From: Acaryochloris sp. CCMEE 5410
GTDB lineage: Bacteria; Cyanobacteriota; Cyanobacteriia; Thermosynechococcales; Thermosynechococcaceae
DNA: 64,000 bases
Direction: 5' to 3'
Assembly: GCF_000238775.2 (NCBI RefSeq)
Contig: NZ_AFEJ02000001.1
Coordinates: 3,596,001-3,660,000 of the forward strand
Each line of letters opens with the position of its first letter. Position 1 is the stretch's first letter. Both the position numbers and the translations under genes were made by a program. This document shows, piece by piece, positions 28,447 through 41,061 of the stretch. The notes under the pieces were generated by a model. The model worked only from the letters and a program-made list of their open reading frames with translations, had not been told where the DNA came from and searched no databases.

Positions 28447-29760
28447 ATGAACATGCGATCACCACAACTCTGGCGCACCCTGAATCCGTTCCATCGCCTG
28501 TCGAGACGACAACGCTTTATAGTGCTGAGTCTGCTGGTTTGCTTGAGCGTCATCGGCAGCTATTGGGTGTGGGCCCAACAGCCCGTTCGCCTATCCATGA
28601 TGCTCCAGGGTCAGGAAATTCCCAACTGGCAGCTGATTGTTGATGACTTTGAAGCCCAAAACCCTGATATCAAAATTGACCTGATTGAAGGCCCCAACGC
28701 CACCAATCTTCGAGAAGACCTCTACACCACGTCTTTTCTACTCGGCGATTCCCCCTACGACTTGATCTATATGGATATTGTCTGGGCCCCCAAATTCGCT
28801 GCTGCAGGATGGCTACTAGACATTTCTAATCGCATTTCTGATGAAGAACTCGCTGAATTCATGACCGGCGACGTAGATGGAGGACGTTACGAGGAAGGGC
28901 TTTATCGGATGCCCTTCCGTTCCGATGGCGGCATGCTCTACTATCGCCAGGATTTGCTGTCTGAGGCTGGCTTTGACCCACCTGAAACCACGGCTGAACT
29001 GATCAAAATCTCCAAAGCTCTGCAATCCCAAGGCAAGGCTCAGTGGGGATATGTCTGGCAGGGCAAGCAGTACGAAGGGGCTGCTGCCATGTTTGTGGAA
29101 ATGTTAGAAGGCTTTGGTGGCTATTGGGTCAATCCTGAAACCAAAGAGGTGGGACTCGATAGTCCAGAAGCTATTGAATCCCTCAAATTCCTGCAAACCA
29201 CTGTTGCCGATAAGATTTCTCCCCCAGGAACAACCGCCACGGATGAAGAAGTGGCTCGCCTGCAGTTCCAAAGTGGCAACACGGTGTTTATGCGCAACTG
29301 GCCCTATGCTTGGAAGCTCGGCAACACCGAACCCAGCTCCACAATCCAAGGCAAGTTTGGGATTAAGCCTATGGTCCATGCTGCAGGGCTAGGGAGTGGT
29401 GCTTGTCAGGGGGGCTGGGGCGTCGGCATTGCCAAAACCACACGCCATGCCGATGAAGCCTGGCGAGCCGTCCAATACTTCAGCAGCACGGAAGCCCAGC
29501 GTAAGTTTATTCTGGCCTCCGGGTTTGTGCCCAGCCGCAAAGCGCTGTTTACCGACCCCACCCTAGTCAAGGAATATGAGTATTTACCTGACTTACAGAA
29601 GGTGATTGAGAGTTCAGTCCTACGACCTCCGATTGCCCAGTACGCCCAGGCTTCCGATATTTTGCAGCGCTATCTCAGCGCAGCCTTAACAGGACGGCAA
29701 ACTCCCGAGGAAGCTATGCAGGCTGCGGCACAGGAAACCCGACAGCTGTTGAAAACCTAA
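28447..29760 (+). CDS. ABC sugar transporter, solute-binding protein
   Basis: The 437-aa protein belongs to family-1 extracellular solute-binding proteins (maltose/trehalose/glucosylglycerol type). The ATG at 28447 gives a basic start, a hydrophobic helix (FIVLSLLVCLSVIGSYWVW) and no lipobox Cys, so a signal anchor or uncleaved peptide is likely. SPYDLIYMDIVWAPKFAAAGWL and FRSDGGMLYYRQDLL are typical family blocks. A frame start at 28246 overlaps miaE and is not used. The matching permeases lie downstream beyond an opposing kinase gene. The exact sugar is unknown. Confidence 0.9.
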   Translation: MNMRSPQLWRTLNPFHRLSRRQRFIVLSLLVCLSVIGSYWVWAQQPVRLSMMLQGQEIPNWQLIVDDFEAQNPDIKIDLIEGPNATNLREDLYTTSFLLGDSPYDLIYMDIVWAPKFAAAGWLLDISNRISDEELAEFMTGDVDGGRYEEGLYRMPFRSDGGMLYYRQDLLSEAGFDPPETTAELIKISKALQSQGKAQWGYVWQGKQYEGAAAMFVEMLEGFGGYWVNPETKEVGLDSPEAIESLKFLQTTVADKISPPGTTATDEEVARLQFQSGNTVFMRNWPYAWKLGNTEPSSTIQGKFGIKPMVHAAGLGSGACQGGWGVGIAKTTRHADEAWRAVQYFSSTEAQRKFILASGFVPSRKALFTDPTLVKEYEYLPDLQKVIESSVLRPPIAQYAQASDILQRYLSAALTGRQTPEEAMQAAAQETRQLLKT

Positions 29761-29772
29761 TTACCCCACCTT

Positions 29773-31656
29773 TTACAGGGTCAAGGCAACCCGAAATCCA
29801 ATATCATTGACGCGGTTATTGGGGGTATAACGGCTGCGATTGGCGGCGCGACAATACCGAGGTTTGTTATACCAAGATCCACCCCGAAGAACCCTGGGAT
29901 CGCCCTCTCTTGTGGTCATCCAGGGACTGCCGTCGACTGGGGCCCCATCATAGTTTTTATGCCAGCAGTCTAAGCACCATTCATAGACATTGCCATGCAT
30001 GTCATAGAGGCCAAAGTTATTGGGCGAGAACCGTCCTACGGGGGTTGTCGATTCTCGATAGACTCCTTTGGGGCCATTGCCATACACAAATTGCCCCTGA
30101 TAATTGGCCTGTTGAGAAGAGAGAGTCGGTCCATAGGAGAAAGGGGTCGCTGTGCCTGCCCGACAGGCATATTCCCACTCGGCTTCACTAGGTAACCGAT
30201 ATTCGCGACCTGCCTTTTGCGATAGGCGAGCGCAAAACTCGATGGCTTCTCGCCATGAAATTTGCTCGACAGGGTAGGTGGCTCCCTTAAATTTGGAGGG
30301 GTCGTAATGGAGGTCCTGAGATACTTTCGGCAGAGATGCAATCGCCCGCCACTGCAGTTGGGTAATCACAAACTTACCCATAAAAAACGGGGCAATCTTG
30401 ACGGAATGGTAAGGGCCTTCATTGGCATCCCGATTCAGTTCATGGCTGGGGGAGCCCATCATAAACTGTCCTCCAGGAATCGCCACCATGTCTAACTTGA
30501 CGCCATTGCCCAAACTTTCTTGAAAGAACTCGGCATTTTGCTGCCGACGCTGGGCCACCTCGCCTTTACTGTTAACGGTCACCACCTCAAACTGAAACGT
30601 TTTCAGCAACGGATGTTCGGCAGTGAGAATCGTTTGGGGCGGAATGGGGACGGGTTTAGGAGTGGGAACAGGTTTGTTATGGGGCTGGCTGGTCACCAGC
30701 TTAGTGGGGGCGATCGAAAGCTGGGAGACGGTTTTGGCAGGCGTTGGCGTTGACAATTGGACCACATGCTGAGCTTGCAAGTCTGCGAGAACAGCAGCAG
30801 CAGAGCCATAGCGCTGGCGCAAATCGTTTTGCAAGAGTTTATCCAGAATCGTCCGAAATCTCGAACTCAAAGGAATCTGAACATACTGCTGCCACTGACT
30901 GATCCAGCTATAGCCGTACTGCAAAAAGAAGGTATAGGGGACCTTGTTCGTCATTAACTGAAAGCAAGACACTCCCAGACTAAAGAGATCGCTCGCGGGG
31001 ATAGACTTGCCTTCCTGCATTTGTTCTAAGGCAGCATACCCCTGGGATCCTAAAGTCGTGCCCGTTTTCATCAGCATCGACTCTGTAAAGCGTCGGGACA
31101 CCCCAAAATCAATCAAGACCAGTTTGCCGTCATCATCTCGTCGCATGATGTTTTCGGGCTTCAGATCCCGGTGAATCACCCCCTGAACATGAATATCTCG
31201 CAAGACGGGCAGAATATTCAGGAGTAATTCACGAATTTTAGGCTCGCCAAATACGCCCGTGGTTTGAAGTTCTTTGAGGAGGGTATGGCCTTTGACAAAT
31301 TCTTGGGCCAGGTAGAGATTGGCTCCTTCCGTAAAGTAGGCATATAACGTCGGAATCTGAGGATTTTGGCCCAGTTGCTGAAGTTGTTGGGCTTCTTGGG
31401 CAAATAGCTCTTCTGCTCGCTGAATGGCCCAGGTTCCCTGGGACTGATAGGCCAGCTGCTTTACCACACAGCGTTGATGGTGGTTATGGGTATCTTCTGC
31501 GAGGTAGATTTTGCCAAATCCGCCCCGGTCCAAGGGGTTCAGGATCTTAAATCGATCGCTTAATAACGGAACTAAGCGCAGACCACATTGCTGACAATGC
31601 TTGTGATTGTCAGGGTTTAGGGGCTTTTCACAATCTGGATTCAGGCAGCAGAGCAT
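29773..31656 (-). CDS. Ser/Thr protein kinase fused to FGE-sulfatase (SUMF1-like) domain
   Basis: Residues 1-28 form a zinc ribbon (CLNPDC...CQQC). A Hanks-type kinase (about 33-290) shows the glycine loop GGFGKIYLA, VVKQL (ATP Lys), HRDLKPENI and DFGVSRR. A proline-rich linker follows. Residues about 385-627 are a formylglycine-generating-enzyme-like domain (MVAIPGGQFMMGSP, RLPSEAEWEYACRAG, NVYEWCLDCW, VLRGGSW). FGE domains of this cyanobacterial type probably act as sensor or binding modules rather than oxidases. The gene opposes and separates the sugar-binding-protein and permease genes. Confidence 0.95.
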   Translation of the reverse strand: MLCCLNPDCEKPLNPDNHKHCQQCGLRLVPLLSDRFKILNPLDRGGFGKIYLAEDTHNHHQRCVVKQLAYQSQGTWAIQRAEELFAQEAQQLQQLGQNPQIPTLYAYFTEGANLYLAQEFVKGHTLLKELQTTGVFGEPKIRELLLNILPVLRDIHVQGVIHRDLKPENIMRRDDDGKLVLIDFGVSRRFTESMLMKTGTTLGSQGYAALEQMQEGKSIPASDLFSLGVSCFQLMTNKVPYTFFLQYGYSWISQWQQYVQIPLSSRFRTILDKLLQNDLRQRYGSAAAVLADLQAQHVVQLSTPTPAKTVSQLSIAPTKLVTSQPHNKPVPTPKPVPIPPQTILTAEHPLLKTFQFEVVTVNSKGEVAQRRQQNAEFFQESLGNGVKLDMVAIPGGQFMMGSPSHELNRDANEGPYHSVKIAPFFMGKFVITQLQWRAIASLPKVSQDLHYDPSKFKGATYPVEQISWREAIEFCARLSQKAGREYRLPSEAEWEYACRAGTATPFSYGPTLSSQQANYQGQFVYGNGPKGVYRESTTPVGRFSPNNFGLYDMHGNVYEWCLDCWHKNYDGAPVDGSPWMTTREGDPRVLRGGSWYNKPRYCRAANRSRYTPNNRVNDIGFRVALTL

Positions 31657-31867
31657 TGTGGGATCAGTGAGGAGGGAGAAAAATCTTTCTCTAGCCCACT
31701 TTAGCCTTGAATCATAAAAATTGAGAGGAGGATCTTAATGTTTTTTATCTGACGACAAAAACAAGGGCCAAGGCCAGATAACGGAGGCAGGTAATGCTGA
31801 CTCGCAGTGGGTGGGACATTGTCTACTATTCTAGAGGGAAGTCTGACCCACTCATTTAGTGCCGAGT

Positions 31868-32785
31868 ATGCCTATGTCCAACCTCAAAACGGTTCGAGAT
31901 CGGGAGAAATTGACGGGTTGGTTACTGATTACCCCCGCTTTGCTCCTCTTACTGCTGGTCTTTGCCTATCCCATTGGTCGGGCCATTTGGTTGAGCTTGT
32001 TTACCAAAAACTTAGGCACTAACTTACAGCCTGTTTTCACAGGCATCGGCAACTATAGCCGCATGATGGGCGATGGACGATTTTGGCAAAGTATTGGCAA
32101 TACCACGATTTTTACTGCGATCGCAGTCAGTATTGAACTGATCCTGGGCATGGGCGTGGCCCTGGTTCTTAACCAGAGTTTTCGCGGTCGAGGACTGGCC
32201 AGAACCATTGCCATTTTGCCCTGGGCCTTACCCACCGCCCTGATTGGCTTGACCTGGACCTGGATTTTTAACGACCAGTACGGGGTATTGAACGATATCC
32301 TGCTGCGACTGCATTTGATCCCAGAAGCCATTAACTGGTTAGGGGATCCAACCTTGGCTCTGTTGGCCACCATCGCCGCTGATATTTGGAAAACCACCTC
32401 TTTCGTCGCCATCTTGCTATTGGCAGGATTACAGTCCATCTCAGAAGATCTGTACGAAGCCCATGCCATTGATGGGGCAACGCCCTGGCAGAGCTTTCGT
32501 CAAATCACCTTGCCCCTGTTGATGCCGCAAATATTAATTGCCGTCTTGTTCCGGTTTGCTCAATCCTTTGGTGTCTTTGACCTGATTAAGGTGATGACGG
32601 AAGGGGGACCTGCTGGGGCGACGGAAATGGTGTCGATTTATATCTATGCCACGGTGATGCGTTACCTCGACTTTGGCTATGGGGCAGCGTTAGTGGTGGT
32701 TACATTTCTAGTCTTGATTGTCGCCGTTGCCATCTCAACCTTTATCCTTTCTAAACTCCGCACCAATATCTCGGGAGCCCAGTAA
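31868..32785 (+). CDS. ABC sugar transporter permease 1 (MalF/GgtC type)
   Basis: This membrane protein of six predicted helices has the EAA coupling loop EAHAIDGATPWQSFRQITLPLL, which contacts the ATPase. It starts at ATG 31868; 31859 (GTG) and 31874 (ATG) are alternatives. It overlaps none of its neighbours and is followed after 3 nt by the second permease gene. The kinase upstream runs the other way, so this pair needs its own promoter within 31657-31867. No ATPase gene is present in the window. Confidence 0.92.
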   Translation: MPMSNLKTVRDREKLTGWLLITPALLLLLLVFAYPIGRAIWLSLFTKNLGTNLQPVFTGIGNYSRMMGDGRFWQSIGNTTIFTAIAVSIELILGMGVALVLNQSFRGRGLARTIAILPWALPTALIGLTWTWIFNDQYGVLNDILLRLHLIPEAINWLGDPTLALLATIAADIWKTTSFVAILLLAGLQSISEDLYEAHAIDGATPWQSFRQITLPLLMPQILIAVLFRFAQSFGVFDLIKVMTEGGPAGATEMVSIYIYATVMRYLDFGYGAALVVVTFLVLIVAVAISTFILSKLRTNISGAQ

Positions 32786-32788
32786 ACC

Positions 32789-33646
32789 ATGACCACCGAT
32801 TCACCGTCCAAGCCCTCCGGGTCGCTCAAAGGGCTGCTGTTAACCGGCTCAGTTATTCTGGTGGTTTTGTTCAGTTTGGCCCCAGTGCTGTGGCAGCTTT
32901 TAACCTCTTTAAAAGTAAACGAAGATATTTCCCAGGTTCCCAATATCTACATTCCCCTGCGGTATACCCTGGAGCACTATACCGAACTGCTCAGTCGTCG
33001 CCCCTTTGCCAGCTATCTCTTCAACAGCAGTTTAGTGGCGATCACCTCAACCCTTTTGTGTTTAGGCATTGGCTCCCCCGCTGCCTATGCCTTAGCCCGA
33101 TTGCGACTACCGGGAGAGCAGATTATCCTCTCTGCCGTATTAATTGTCACCTTATTTCCCTATATTTTGCTGTTTCTCGGGCTCTTAGAAATTGTTCAAG
33201 TCTTACACTTGGCGAATAACTATTTAGCCCTGATTATTCCGTATACCGCTATCAATTTGCCTTTAACCATTCTAGTCATGCGCAGCTTCTTTCAACAGTT
33301 ACCTAGAGACTTAGAGGATGCTGCCAAAGTCGACGGCTACAACACGGTGCAAATGCTCTGGCAAATCGTCCTACCCACCACATTACCGGCCCTCGTAACG
33401 ACTGGCATTCTGGCTTTTATTTTTGCCTGGAATGAGTTTATTTTCGCCCTCACTTTTATTACCCGAGAAAGCATGAAAACTATTCCCGTGGCAGCAGCTC
33501 AAATTGGTGGATCATCCATCTTTGAGATTCCCTATGGCCCGATTGCTGCCGCTACAGTGCTAGGTACGATTCCCCTTGTACTGCTGGTTCTATTTTTCCA
33601 ACGCAAGATTATTCAAGGGCTTACTGCTGGAGCCGTCAAAGGGTAA
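32789..33646 (+). CDS. ABC sugar transporter permease 2 (MalG/GgtD type)
   Basis: The 285-aa protein has six predicted helices and the EAA loop EDAAKVDGYNTVQMLWQIVLP. The closing stretch FEIPYGPIAAATVLGTIPLVLLVLFFQRKI is typical of MalG-like subunits. It is cotranscribed with permease 1 (3-nt gap). It should pair with that protein and with a shared cytoplasmic ATPase encoded elsewhere (as with the msiK/ggtA type). Confidence 0.92.
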   Translation: MTTDSPSKPSGSLKGLLLTGSVILVVLFSLAPVLWQLLTSLKVNEDISQVPNIYIPLRYTLEHYTELLSRRPFASYLFNSSLVAITSTLLCLGIGSPAAYALARLRLPGEQIILSAVLIVTLFPYILLFLGLLEIVQVLHLANNYLALIIPYTAINLPLTILVMRSFFQQLPRDLEDAAKVDGYNTVQMLWQIVLPTTLPALVTTGILAFIFAWNEFIFALTFITRESMKTIPVAAAQIGGSSIFEIPYGPIAAATVLGTIPLVLLVLFFQRKIIQGLTAGAVKG

Positions 33647-33810
33647 CAATCTCACTCAATTCACACCCCACCATGACGGCTATCTTTTTTCATTAAGCAT
33701 AAGAAAATTGGAGAAAACTTATTTCTTGAATACTACGAAAAAAAGGAGTAGTCCCAGGCGACCGCTATCTGATTTAATGCAAGAACTGAGGACTTTTTCG
33801 GGTGTAAGTT

Positions 33811-34560
33811 ATGCGGTTTCGATTCTCCAATACGCTTCTAGTGATCGTTATGTTCGTCAGCGTGGTGACCTGGAATGCCATGCAGCCTGCTGCATGGTCT
33901 CAAGCATTGACGGACTCTCCAGATAGCAATCTGATTGCCCAGGCCGATGAAGGCTTTACAGTGCCTCCCCTTCCCTATAGCTACTTTGCCCTGGAAAAAT
34001 ACATCGACACCAAAACCATGAAAATCCATCATGATAAGCATCATGCTGGGTATGTCAATAATTTGAATGCTGCCATCGCCAAGCACCCCAACTTAGCGGG
34101 TAAATCCGTTGAAGATCTCCTGACAGATTTGAATGCCGTGCCCGAGGATATTCGCACCGCAGTCCGCAATAATGGGGGCGGCCATGCCAATCACACCCTA
34201 TTTTGGGCCAGCATGACCCCGAAGGCCGAAGGCAAACCGACGGGCAAACTCGCCGACGCGATTGAGGAAAGCTTTGGCAGTTTTGTGGCCTTCCAATCCG
34301 AATTCAAAAAAGCGGGTTTAACGCGATTCGGGAGCGGTTGGGCTTGGCTTGTGCTCACCAAAGATGGCGAACTAGCCGTCACCAGCACTCCCAACCAAGA
34401 CAGCCCTCTTCTAGACGGAAATATTCCGCTACTGGGCAATGACGTCTGGGAACATGCCTATTATCTGAAATATCAAAATCGACGAGGCGACTATTTGGAT
34501 GCCTGGTGGAATGTCGTTAACTGGGCCGAAGTAGAATCCCGCTATCAGGCTGCAACCTAA
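33811..34560 (+). CDS. sodA: Exported superoxide dismutase (Mn/Fe family)
   Basis: The protein has an N-terminal signal peptide (hydrophobic [11 protein letters not shown], cleavage near AWSQA) and a full SOD domain from about residue 48. Metal ligands are visible in [19 protein letters not shown] and [24 protein letters not shown] and NQDSPL favour the manganese type. Export would place it in the periplasm or thylakoid lumen, or attach it to a membrane. The mature part is about 210 aa, normal for the family. Confidence 0.95.
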   Translation: MRFRFSNTLLVIVMFVSVVTWNAMQPAAWSQALTDSPDSNLIAQADEGFTVPPLPYSYFALEKYIDTKTMKIHHDKHHAGYVNNLNAAIAKHPNLAGKSVEDLLTDLNAVPEDIRTAVRNNGGGHANHTLFWASMTPKAEGKPTGKLADAIEESFGSFVAFQSEFKKAGLTRFGSGWAWLVLTKDGELAVTSTPNQDSPLLDGNIPLLGNDVWEHAYYLKYQNRRGDYLDAWWNVVNWAEVESRYQAAT

Positions 34561-34588
34561 TCCATTCTCCGACCCCTCAATGGGTCAG

Positions 34589-34978
34589 TTATTCCAGCTC
34601 GTTGGGGTCCGTCGAAAAATGAATATGTCGGATTTTCCAGGCGTGTTGATCGCGCTCTAGGAAAAAGGTAGACCGCACGCCGGGTCGGGGCTGGTTGCTA
34701 TATCTCACCTTGGCAATCACACAAGCGGCCTCTCCAACTTGAAAAACATGCATCCCTTCAGTTACAAGTTCAACAATGGTACCCGTCGCAAAAAACTGGC
34801 TGACTTGCTGGAGGTGATGGTCTAAATCCGTTGCGTCGCAACCTGCATGGTTATCGAAATAGGTGATCTGACCATCATCAACATACAGATTTCGCAGTGC
34901 TGCCAGGTTGCGATCGTAAAAGCACTGATTATATTGCCGTAGGAACTGCTCAAATTCTTCTAAGGTGGGGAGAGTCAT
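34589..34978 (-). CDS. NTF2/SnoaL-like small protein
   Basis: The 129-aa protein has the cone-shaped NTF2-like fold pattern: a helix with FLRQYNQCFYDRNLAALRNLYVDD, then strands, ending AWKIRHIHFSTDP. Such proteins range from ligand binders to isomerases; nothing identifies a substrate. It stands alone, converging on sodA with 28 nt between. Confidence 0.75.
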   Translation of the reverse strand: MTLPTLEEFEQFLRQYNQCFYDRNLAALRNLYVDDGQITYFDNHAGCDATDLDHHLQQVSQFFATGTIVELVTEGMHVFQVGEAACVIAKVRYSNQPRPGVRSTFFLERDQHAWKIRHIHFSTDPNELE

Positions 34979-35069
34979 GGAAGCGTTTTAGAGTGGCGGG
35001 CTTATAAAGTCTCACTGGATATCCTGTGGGGACACAGCTTTGCCGAGAACTCTGGGCAGGCCCCAATCC

Positions 35070-35525
35070 TTAAGATGCTTTGGCCATCATTTGATTGAAG
35101 ATGGCGATCGCATCCTGAGGCGGCACTTCTTTCACTTGAGTCGCCAGGGTCCAGGTATAGCCAAAGGGATCAGCGACAGTGGCTGTGCGATCGCCCCAAA
35201 ACATGTCCTCTGGTTCACTTACACTGGTCAGCCCAGCGTCTATCGCTTGCTGATAGCTAGCATCTACATCAGGCAAGTAAAGGTAAAAGGCCACGGGTGA
35301 TTGAGGATCAGGAGCTTGTCGGGGTGAGCCTTCAAATTCATCACTCATAAACAAATGGGAATCCCCAATCATTGCGGATACATGCATCACTGTGCCATCT
35401 GGCGTTTCCAACAAAGTATCCACGGCTAACCCAAAAGCCTGTTTATACAATTCAATGGCTGCTTTGGTATCGCGATACGTCGCGTTCGGTGTCATCGTAT
35501 GAAAACCAGCAGGCCTGTAATCCAT
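35070..35525 (-). CDS. VOC family (PhnB/glyoxalase-like) protein
   Basis: The 151-aa protein contains two beta-alpha-beta-beta-beta units typical of the vicinal oxygen chelate superfamily, PhnB-like branch (AIELYKQAFGLAV, MHVSAMIGDSHLFMSDE, FWGDRTATVADPFGYTWTLAT). Function is not predictable. A palindrome lies just upstream of its start. Confidence 0.88.
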   Translation of the reverse strand: MDYRPAGFHTMTPNATYRDTKAAIELYKQAFGLAVDTLLETPDGTVMHVSAMIGDSHLFMSDEFEGSPRQAPDPQSPVAFYLYLPDVDASYQQAIDAGLTSVSEPEDMFWGDRTATVADPFGYTWTLATQVKEVPPQDAIAIFNQMMAKAS

Positions 35526-35559
35526 AGGACATTGCTCCAGTAGTGAGGCGAATTTTTAT

Positions 35560-35573
35560 AGTACGTTTGTACT
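35560..35573. promoter_or_regulatory. Palindrome upstream of VOC gene, candidate operator
   Basis: AGTAC-GTTT-GTACT is a perfect 5-bp inverted repeat 35 nt upstream of the VOC start codon, in an AT-rich setting that could hold a promoter. It resembles the short GTAC-type operators of small winged-helix repressors. No regulator gene is adjacent, so this is only a candidate. Confidence 0.35.
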
Positions 35574-38261
<2,688 letters not shown>

Positions 38262-39393
38262 CTCTACAACAAACACATTAGAGCAATTTGTTTTTTTAGA
38301 TTCTTTAAGAAAAAATCTACTTCCTTTAGCTGATGATTATGATTACATTCTGATTGATACCCCACCTAACTGGAATTTTTTTGCTCAACGGGTAATCTAT
38401 GCAACTGATGTAGTTCTTATTCCTACAAAACATAACAATATCTATTCTCTAAAAAATGCCGTAGATGTTGTTCACAAATTTATTCCTGAAATTCAAACCT
38501 ACAGAAAAGAACGAGCGAAAGGCAAAAAGATCTTAGACAATGGTCCTATTGCTTTACCTATCTTCTGGAATGGAGAAAGAAGATCTAATGCACGAGAAGA
38601 CGAAGCAAATGCAAAGATCAAAGAACTGATAAGCCATGACAGTGAAAGTTTAAGACCTTACTTTTTCCCAGATAAAGCAGATAAAGTGATGCACGAAATT
38701 CCTGAATACGCCAACATAGCTAATGCCGCTTTCTCATCAACACCTGCTGTCTTTATTAATAGACAAGCCAGACAGCATTATGCCAATTTAGCTAGAGACT
38801 ATTTTTTACAGTAACAACCATGAAAGAATCTATTGGGTCGCTGAAATATATTTATCTTGACGAAATTGAGATGAAGGAGACTTCTACAGTACATTCCTTC
38901 ATAGTTAATGCAATAGCTGAAGAGTTAGCTAAATCTAATGAACATAACTATATCCCAATCATCATTAAAGAAACCAGTGCCGACTCATATGAAGTTATCG
39001 GCAACTCATTTATCTATGAGGTAGCTCAAGAAGCAGGTCTGGAGAGAGTTTGGTGCATTGTAACTGACGGTTTAGAAAAGACTATCTCAACTACAAAGTT
39101 ATTAGCACGAGAAAAATCTCCAAAAATAAACCTTTCAATCGCAGAAAGAGACGACATTATTCAGGCACTAGATTATGTGATTAATCTGTCTAGTAGCCCA
39201 TTAAAGAAATTAGATAAATCAAAAGCTACTACCAAGATTAGTAATTCTCCTACAAGAAAGTATTGGAAAAATCTAGATGAAATTTCTAAATTAAAGTGTG
39301 GTATTACCAAGGGCAAAAAATTAAAAATATTTGAAGAGATCTTTTATTTAACCCCAGAACCATTTCCTGCAGTGATAAAAGACCCAGCGATAC

Positions 39394-40875
39394 GGGCGTA
39401 GCTAATGGATCGGGGATGCCTTAGACTTCGGAATGGTTACCCCTGGGAATAGGGAGTCAAACCGTTGATTGACCCAGGCAAGCCGCAGCATGAGTAGATG
39501 ATTGAAACCATCCTCACTCCAGCGCATACCAACCCCCTTAAAGCGCTGTTGAATCAGCCACTTACAAGCACTTTCGACCATTCCTGACCCCAGCGGTATC
39601 TGTAGTTGTTCAAAGTGGCGATATTGGATGTGTCGCAGATGGCGCTGGAAATAAGCCTGTACCTGGAGCAACGTCGTAAAAGATTTGCCCGTAAACAATT
39701 GTGAGTGAATCAACATCGTCAAGGACCGCAATACTAATAGGTGTTGCCCATGTCGCAATTGGTGTCGCCAGCGCCGAAACCAGGCTTGGGCTTGAGCAGA
39801 GCGAGCATCCCCAAACATCACTTTTGTTGCTCGTGCAAGATGGCCTGCTGCATGAAAAAATCGAGAACTGCCACAGCACAGTGAGAGAACAAGGTGCGGT
39901 AGACTCGCCAGAAGCCTCGCCCCCATCACTCAACCAGATGACGCTTGGGGCCGATTCAAAGTCTTGTTTGCGGGCTTCGAGTTGCAGTAAGGGGATGAAC
40001 TGGTCGATATCGCCCAATACTGCTACCAGTCTTCGACGCAGTAGTTGGGGGACACTCTTTTTAGCTCGGGTGAGCCGTGTTCCCAGGCGGGCTAAGATAG
40101 CGACTTTAACTTCTCGCCACTGGATTTTCCCTTGGGGGTTTTCGGAGTGGGGCGAAAGGGCACCATCACACCGTCAGCAGCAATGGCCAAAGGCAGAGCA
40201 GACAACACCTCTGAAATCGCTTCACTAGGAGCCTGTTCACCTGATGCTTGAGCTTTGAGTTGAGCCTCTAGCTCCTGATAAGCTTTGTTGCCCATGACTT
40301 GCACCCAATTCCACAAGCTTGATGAACTGACGGATAAACCACTCCACTGACTCAGCATCCAACTGGCCAGTTCATAGGGCATAAATAGACTTAACAAGCA
40401 GCCTAGACGCACCAGTTCTTTACTGCTGTGCTGGTAAGAGGTAATCCCAATGGATTGGTCCAGAGGAGCTGATAGACTACCTGGACACCCTTTTGGACAA
40501 CGACCCACCCGTCGCTTTCAGTAAATATTTCCCACCAGTGTCTGCATCTGACGAGATTCCCATCCCTTCGAGTGCAAGCGGGTTCCGCAGGTGCTACACC
40601 TAGGCCATTCAAATACTGTTTTGCTCGCCGTGAGAGTTCATCCTCCAGAAGCCATCGAGCCAAATACAAACCCATTTGCAGAACGATATAAACCATCTGA
40701 CTCAGGCTGGGTGATTCTTTGAGTGCTTCGACCTGTTCTAGAAATTCGTGATGCTCTAGTACGGTTGGCAATTGCGATGTTAGGCTCATGACAAGTTTTT
40801 GATTCGGGTACAGGATCTATTGTCCTTGACCCGTTTTTCTTTGAGCCATACATCCCCGATTCTGTGCTTACGCCC
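39394..40875 (-). mobile_element. Insertion sequence copy A, 1482 bp (ISKra4-like)
   Basis: The terminal repeats are GGGCGTAGC...TCGGGGATG at the left and CATCCCCGA...GCTTACGCCC at the right (about 26 bp, imperfect). The 9-bp target duplication CAGCGATAC lies at 39385-39393 and 40876-40884. It is nearly identical to copy B at 51413-52897 and in the same orientation. The transposase is on the minus strand and disrupted. Confidence 0.95.
39402..40789 (-). pseudogene. Transposase of IS copy A, multiply frameshifted
   Basis: Against copy B this gene has lost single bases at four places: near 39856 (AAAGAAA to AAAAAA), near 39920 (C run), near 40127 (T run) and near 40618 (T run). An in-frame TGA shared with copy B lies between LVGNI and KRRVGRCPKGCPG. 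The C-terminal blocks IPLGSGMVESACKWLIQQRF and GMRWSEDGFNHLL are typical of ISKra4-like transposases. It cannot make a full protein as written. Confidence 0.88.
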
Positions 40876-41061
40876 CAGCGATACTAGATAGTATGACAAC
40901 ATCAGATCTTAAAGCTTTAGCTAAGACACGAGAGTTATCAGGATACTCGAAGCTAAAAAAAGCTCAACTGGTTGAACTCTTAAGTCAGTAGTTGTAGATA
41001 ATCTTTCCCTAAGAATATTGATTGGCCTCAAAAAGCAATATTCCCCACAGCACCAAAATAT

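Larger units (their letters stand above)
38820..40991 (+). pseudogene. ParB-like protein with C-terminal Rho-N (SAP-like) domain, interrupted by IS
   Basis: The N-terminal 110 residues (YIYLDEIEMKE, YEVIGNSFIYEVAQEAGL) resemble a ParB/sulfiredoxin-like domain. A Ser/Lys-rich middle and a FEEIFYLTPEPFPAVI segment follow. The IS at 39394-40875 interrupts the frame. Joining 39393 to 40885 gives DLKALAKTRELSGYSKLKKA and LVELLSQ, a typical Rho-N/SAP nucleic-acid-binding motif, and a 226-aa protein ending at 40991. It lies 5 nt after the ParA-fusion gene, so the two formed an operon. The pair looks like a partition cassette; the nuclease-like domain in the ParA partner is the unusual part. Confidence 0.82.
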
